DNA from: Cloacimonetes bacterium TCS60
GTDB lineage: Bacteria; Cloacimonadota; Cloacimonadia; JGIOTU-2
Length of the DNA: 5,514 bases
Direction: 5' to 3'
Assembly (NCBI GenBank): GCA_001577135.1
Contig: LSCK01000085.1
Span: forward strand, 1-5,514
Of this stretch, positions 1-5,514 are shown one piece after another (position 1 is the stretch's first letter; each line of letters opens with the position of its first letter). Below the pieces are notes generated by a model. That model saw only the letters and a list, made by a program, of their open reading frames with translations. It was not told the DNA's origin and did no database searches. The translations under genes were made by a program, and so were the position numbers.

Positions 1-2
1 TG

Positions 3-1691
3 GAAAATGAAAAATTGATGAAAGAATTATCACAGCTTAATAAAAATATTCTAAGAAATACATCTTTTCAAAAGCAACGGGCTGTGTTTAATAAATTTAA
101 AAAATCCAAGACAGCAGAAAAATTTTATCAAATTGTCAAAGAAAAGTATGTACCTATTTACAGGGAGCTTGTTAAAGAAAAATTTGAAGAAAAATATTTT
201 TTCTCAGAAGATAAGAACGCATTTATTGAATTATTAAATTCAAAGTTTAATAAAAAAAACCTATTGATAGCAAAAGCTCTGGATTCTATTTCAGAAGAAA
301 ATGATGTTGACTCCTTTAACAAACAGATTAAATCTTTTTTACAGATTACAAAGGACGCATTTAAACGTGGTAGAAATATATATGCTGTAGCGTGTGGAAC
401 TTCTTATAATGCAACTTTGATAGGTTCACTCTTTTTCAATGAAATACCTAATATAGAAATTTTGCCTTCCCTACCTGGAGATTTTCGAGGTCAATTTTCA
501 AATAGCTTACATGATGGAGATGTTCTTGTTGGTGTATCACAGAGTGGTGAAACTAAAGACCTCATAAATATTTTCAACGATGTGGAGGATTCTGGTTTTG
601 ATATTAAAAAAATGACGATTGTAAATAATAAAAATTCAACCCTCGGCCAAGAAAAAAGTGATGTATCTGTTCCGATTTATTGTGGACCGGAAATAGCTGT
701 TCCAGCAACAAAAAGTTTTATCAATCAAATAATGATGTTCTATTACCTGGCAATTCAAGTAGCAAAAATGAAAATTGCCTTAATAGAATCCGATAAAGAA
801 ATTACTGTTCCGATCGATATTAATAAAATGAAAAGAATGGTCAGAAAAAGAGAACGAACAATCGATAATATACCTTCACTCATCAAGGAAACGCTGAATA
901 ATACCTCTGATGAAATTGATTATGTAGCAGCAAAAATTTATGCGGAACCATCAATTCACATTCTTGCTACAAAGGTTACAGGAGTTGCCCTGGAGGGAGC
1001 ACTTAAGATAAGAGAAACTGTTCTTAATCATACAGAAGGTAAGGAGGGCTCAGAATTCAAACACGGACCCAACACGATCCTTGGCAAAAATACTGTTTTT
1101 GGGGTCAAACATATAAAGGCAATGGTAAAACATTTTGATCATATATTAGATAAGATTTATAAAGAAGCAGCGGAAAGGGATATCTCAAATTTAGAAGTAA
1201 GGAAGATCACTACAGCCCTAAGCTCATATGTTTTTAAGAAAATATATCCCTTTAATCTTTCCGAAGCTGGGTTAGAACTATTCAAAGAGGTGACAGAGAA
1301 TTATAACTTTTTTGAAAATGGTTATCGCAATTATCCCATAATTTATATAACTGGACCTGAAGATAGAGATGTTAATCTTACAATTTCTCAGATAAATACT
1401 CATAAAATTAGAGGTGGAGATAGCTTTGTTATTGCAGAAGAAAATGATAAATTGTTGAGAAATACTAAGAAAAACCCGCATGAGGATGAATATTACGGCT
1501 GGGGTTACATAACACTACCTAAAACAGGAGATTATCTATTAAATACATTTTCTGCTACAGTAGTGCTGCAATTGTTAGCACTAAAGATGAGTGTTAGAAA
1601 AATGAAGAAATTGGATAAGCTGGGTCTGAGAGACCATGGAGTTCATCCTGATGTTCCCAAGAATGTATCCAAGTCGATTACTGTTGATTAA
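3..1691 (+). CDS. glmS: GlmS-like glucosamine-6-phosphate synthase, isomerase (double SIS) part; 5'-partial
   Basis: Likely makes glucosamine-6-phosphate from fructose-6-phosphate in the cytoplasm, the entry step to UDP-GlcNAc for peptidoglycan and LPS. Residues are numbered from the TTG at 15. The first SIS domain has CGTS at 127-130 and SQSGET at 175-180, the sugar-phosphate-binding loops. The second has EGALKIRE at 327-334 and KHGP at 349-352. K331, E334 and H350 match E. coli GlmS Lys485, Glu488 and His504 with identical spacing. The tail PKNVSKSITVD matches the GlmS C-terminus: K553 equals catalytic Lys603, while E. coli Arg599 is Lys549. Two oddities stand out: about 80 extra residues after HGP (roughly 357-438), and a lysine/glutamate-rich helical leader of about 120 residues. 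No glutaminase domain (N-terminal Cys, MCGI) is present. The frame is open to the left edge and no good ribosome site precedes TTG15 or ATG18, so the gene probably continues upstream. Alternatively it starts at ATG18, overlapping an upstream stop. Another SIS isomerase specificity is possible. Confidence 0.85.
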   Translation, partial: ENEKLMKELSQLNKNILRNTSFQKQRAVFNKFKKSKTAEKFYQIVKEKYVPIYRELVKEKFEEKYFFSEDKNAFIELLNSKFNKKNLLIAKALDSISEENDVDSFNKQIKSFLQITKDAFKRGRNIYAVACGTSYNATLIGSLFFNEIPNIEILPSLPGDFRGQFSNSLHDGDVLVGVSQSGETKDLINIFNDVEDSGFDIKKMTIVNNKNSTLGQEKSDVSVPIYCGPEIAVPATKSFINQIMMFYYLAIQVAKMKIALIESDKEITVPIDINKMKRMVRKRERTIDNIPSLIKETLNNTSDEIDYVAAKIYAEPSIHILATKVTGVALEGALKIRETVLNHTEGKEGSEFKHGPNTILGKNTVFGVKHIKAMVKHFDHILDKIYKEAAERDISNLEVRKITTALSSYVFKKIYPFNLSEAGLELFKEVTENYNFFENGYRNYPIIYITGPEDRDVNLTISQINTHKIRGGDSFVIAEENDKLLRNTKKNPHEDEYYGWGYITLPKTGDYLLNTFSATVVLQLLALKMSVRKMKKLDKLGLRDHGVHPDVPKNVSKSITVD

Positions 1692-1710
1692 GGAAATATT
1701 TTAGATAAAA

Positions 1711-1741
1711 AAAAGCAGCATCCGTTATAGATGCTGCTTTT
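1711..1741. terminator. Bidirectional intrinsic terminator between convergent glmS and groEL
   Basis: A perfect 12-bp inverted repeat, AAAAGCAGCATC (1711-1722) and GATGCTGCTTTT (1730-1741), encloses the 7-base loop CGTTATA. It begins 19 bases after the glmS stop and ends 25 bases before the groEL stop on the other strand. Read on the minus strand, the hairpin is followed by eight T's (the A run at 1707-1714), a strong U-tract for ending the clpB-groEL transcript. Read on the plus strand, the tract is weaker: TTTT, then GTATTTATA. It accounts for most of the only gap between the convergent genes. Confidence 0.9.
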
Positions 1742-1766
1742 GTATTTATAAGGGGAATGATATATT

Positions 1767-3458
<1,692 letters not shown>

Positions 3459-5514
3459 TTAATTTTGTACATTTTGATTTTTCAAAATGGCAATTTTATC
3501 GTCTTTTATGTCAATAATAATAGGATGTTTTTTCTTTATTTTAGCCTGCTGTTCCCAATCTTCGATTAGAGCAATAGCTATTTTATTCTCTATCTCACGT
3601 TGAATAAGTCGCTTAAGAGGTCTAGCACCAAATTTAGGATCATATCCATGTTCAACTAAATAATTCTCAGCAGCTTGTGAGATTTTAAGCACGATTTGTT
3701 TTCTTTTTAATCTTTCCCTTAAATAAGAAAGTTGGATTTCTAATATCTTCCGCATATCATTTCGGCTTAAGCTGTGGAAAGTAATAATTTCATCGAGACG
3801 ATTAAGGAATTCAGGTCTAAAATAATTTTGCAGGGCTTCTAACATAACTGCATTAGACAAATCGTCAGGATCTTCCGCATTGTAGATCTCTTCCGAAGCA
3901 ATGTTGGAAGTCATAATAATTACAGTATTTGTGAAATCTACAGTCCTTCCCTTGCTATCTGTTAACAATCCATCATCCAGGATTTGCAGCAGGATATTAA
4001 AAACATCTTTATGTGCTTTTTCAATTTCATCAAAAAGGATAACACTGTAAGGTTTTCTGCGCACCGCTTCTGTAAGTCTACCTCCTTCATCATAGCCAAC
4101 ATAACCAGGGGGAGCACCTACTAATTTAGCAACAGAATGTTTTTCCATAAATTCTGACATATCAATTCTGATCATAGCTTTCTCTGTATCAAAGAGGGAT
4201 TTGGATAACGTTTTAGCAAGTTCAGTTTTACCAACTCCGGTTGGACCCAGGAAGAGGAATGTTCCCACAGGACGGTCACCCGGGTTTATACCAGCTCGAT
4301 TTCTACGAATAGCATCTGATACTGCTTGAATTGCTTCATCCTGTCCCACAACGCGTTTATGCAATTCAGTTTCCAGATCCAAAAGTTTTTCAGCTTCACT
4401 TTCCAGCATCTTGGAAACAGGTATATGAGTCCATTTTGAGATTATTTTTGCAACATCATTTTCATCGATCTCTTCTTTCAAAATTCTTCCACTCTCTTGT
4501 AAATCATCCAGTTCTTTACTAGATTCTTTTACCGCTTGCTCAATTTCGCGCAGCCTTCCATATTTTAATTCAGATGCTTTATCAAGCTCACCCTTTCGTT
4601 CTGCTTTACTTATCTGATTTTTAATTTGATCTTTTTCTTCTCTGAGAGCACTAACTTTTGCAATCATCTCTTTTTCCTGATTCCATCTTACGCGTATATG
4701 GTTGGCTTGTTCATTAAGTTCAGAAAGTTCTGCCTGAATCTCATTTAACCTTTTTTGGGACGCTTCATTTTTCTCTTTTTTTAGGGAGTGCTCCTCGATT
4801 TCAAGCTGTTGGATCTTCCTTTCAAAATTGTCCAGCTCAGTGGGAAGGCTATTAATTTGAATACGAATATTTGCGCATGCTTCATCGATCAGGTCGATTG
4901 CTTTATCGGGAAGAAAACGGTCAGAGATGTAACGTTCAGAAAGGTTAGCAGCAGAAACTATAGCGGAATCTTTTATCTTAACTCCATGATGAATCTCATA
5001 TTTATCTTTGATTCCTCGGAGAATTGAAATGGTGGCTTCCACATTGGGCTCTTCCACCATGATAGGTTGGAATCGTCTTTCCAGTGCTGCATCCTTTTCT
5101 ATATATTTACGGTATTCATTAATTGTAGTTGCGGCTATGCAATGTAATTCACCACGAGCAAGAGCAGGTTTTAATAGATTGGAAGCATCCACAGCACCTT
5201 CAGCTGCACCGGCTCCCACCACAGTATGTAACTCATCTATAAACAATAATATTTGTCCTTGAGCCGCTTTTATCTCTTTCATAACAGCTTTAAGTCTATC
5301 TTCAAATTCACCTCTAAATTTTGCTCCTGCTAACAAAGAGCCCATATCCAGTTCTATTACATCCTTATTTTTCAAATTCTCAGGCACATCGTTTTCTACA
5401 ATTCTGCCTGCGAGTCCTTCCACAATAGCGGTCTTACCAACTCCTGCTTCACCAATCAACACCGGATTATTCTTTCTGCGTCTGGAAATAATTTCCATAA
5501 CAGAGCGAATTTCT
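3459..5514 (-). CDS. clpB: ClpB/Hsp104-family protein disaggregase, 5'-partial
   Basis: Hexameric AAA+ unfoldase that threads aggregated proteins through its pore, working with DnaK/DnaJ/GrpE. Residues are numbered from the internal ATG at 5498. NBD1 has Walker A GEAGVGKT (16-23), pore loop AKFRGEFE (59-66), Walker B LLFIDEL (84-90) and arginine fingers ERRF (140-143), which match E. coli 331/332 after adding 190. A charged coiled-coil middle domain spans about 215-345 and includes SELKYG. This full-length M-domain separates ClpB from ClpA and ClpC. NBD2 has GPTGVGKT (418-425), pore loop GYVG (465-468), Walker [10 protein letters not shown] (486-494), arginine finger R567 and sensor-2 GARPLKR (624-630). 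There is no ClpP-docking tripeptide of the ClpA/ClpX type. The ATG at 5498 is not the real start: the frame stays open to the edge and encodes EIRSV, matching the conserved EEIRR stretch before Walker A. About 185-190 residues (the N-domain and start of NBD1) lie outside, predicting roughly 870 in total. The gene lies upstream of groEL, probably in the same operon. Confidence 0.97.
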   Translation of the reverse strand, partial: EIRSVMEIISRRRKNNPVLIGEAGVGKTAIVEGLAGRIVENDVPENLKNKDVIELDMGSLLAGAKFRGEFEDRLKAVMKEIKAAQGQILLFIDELHTVVGAGAAEGAVDASNLLKPALARGELHCIAATTINEYRKYIEKDAALERRFQPIMVEEPNVEATISILRGIKDKYEIHHGVKIKDSAIVSAANLSERYISDRFLPDKAIDLIDEACANIRIQINSLPTELDNFERKIQQLEIEEHSLKKEKNEASQKRLNEIQAELSELNEQANHIRVRWNQEKEMIAKVSALREEKDQIKNQISKAERKGELDKASELKYGRLREIEQAVKESSKELDDLQESGRILKEEIDENDVAKIISKWTHIPVSKMLESEAEKLLDLETELHKRVVGQDEAIQAVSDAIRRNRAGINPGDRPVGTFLFLGPTGVGKTELAKTLSKSLFDTEKAMIRIDMSEFMEKHSVAKLVGAPPGYVGYDEGGRLTEAVRRKPYSVILFDEIEKAHKDVFNILLQILDDGLLTDSKGRTVDFTNTVIIMTSNIASEEIYNAEDPDDLSNAVMLEALQNYFRPEFLNRLDEIITFHSLSRNDMRKILEIQLSYLRERLKRKQIVLKISQAAENYLVEHGYDPKFGARPLKRLIQREIENKIAIALIEDWEQQAKIKKKHPIIIDIKDDKIAILKNQNVQN

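Noticed and set aside
1278..1481. 67-codon minus-strand open frame opposite glmS
   Set aside because: It is antisense to the conserved end of the SIS domain, with an isoleucine/phenylalanine-rich product typical of reading AT-rich coding DNA backwards.
4331..5262. Short plus-strand open frames opposite clpB
   Set aside because: They are antisense to conserved AAA+ coding sequence and encode nothing recognisable.
5496..5498. ATG at 5498 as the true start of clpB
   Set aside because: Codons beyond it to the window edge read EIRSV in frame and match the conserved ClpB sequence before Walker A, so this Met is internal.

Overview
This AT-rich bacterial window holds three protein-coding genes and almost no spare DNA. 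The genes are conserved housekeeping and stress genes: a GlmS-type sugar-isomerising enzyme on the plus strand, and groEL and clpB on the minus strand. The organism cannot be named from this window. A mainly AT-rich bacterium, perhaps of the Fibrobacteres-Chlorobi-Bacteroidetes/Cloacimonadota kind, is only a loose impression from the style of the proteins. No transposon, phage, CRISPR, tRNA or rRNA signal was seen.

Layout, left to right. The plus-strand glmS-like gene enters from the left edge and stops at 1691. Its N-terminal part, possibly including a glutaminase domain, probably lies outside the window. A short gap (1692-1766) holds one perfect 12-bp hairpin with A and T runs on its two sides, placed to terminate transcription from both directions. 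groEL (1767-3425, minus) is complete and begins just after a strong Shine-Dalgarno sequence. clpB (3459 to the right edge, minus) lies 33 bases upstream of groEL in the same direction. Its first roughly 185-190 codons are beyond the edge.

How the genes work together. ClpB is the disaggregase that pulls proteins out of aggregates with the DnaK system, and GroEL refolds non-native chains in its chamber, so clpB-groEL is a sensible proteostasis operon. The very short gap, which lacks any visible promoter or CIRCE operator, suggests one transcript. groES is not beside groEL here, which is unusual. The glmS-like gene is convergent and functionally unrelated (amino-sugar supply for the cell envelope).

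No exciting new system is evident. The most notable feature is the GlmS-like protein: it keeps nearly all isomerase active-site residues but carries about 80 extra residues inside its second SIS domain and a long charged leader before the first.
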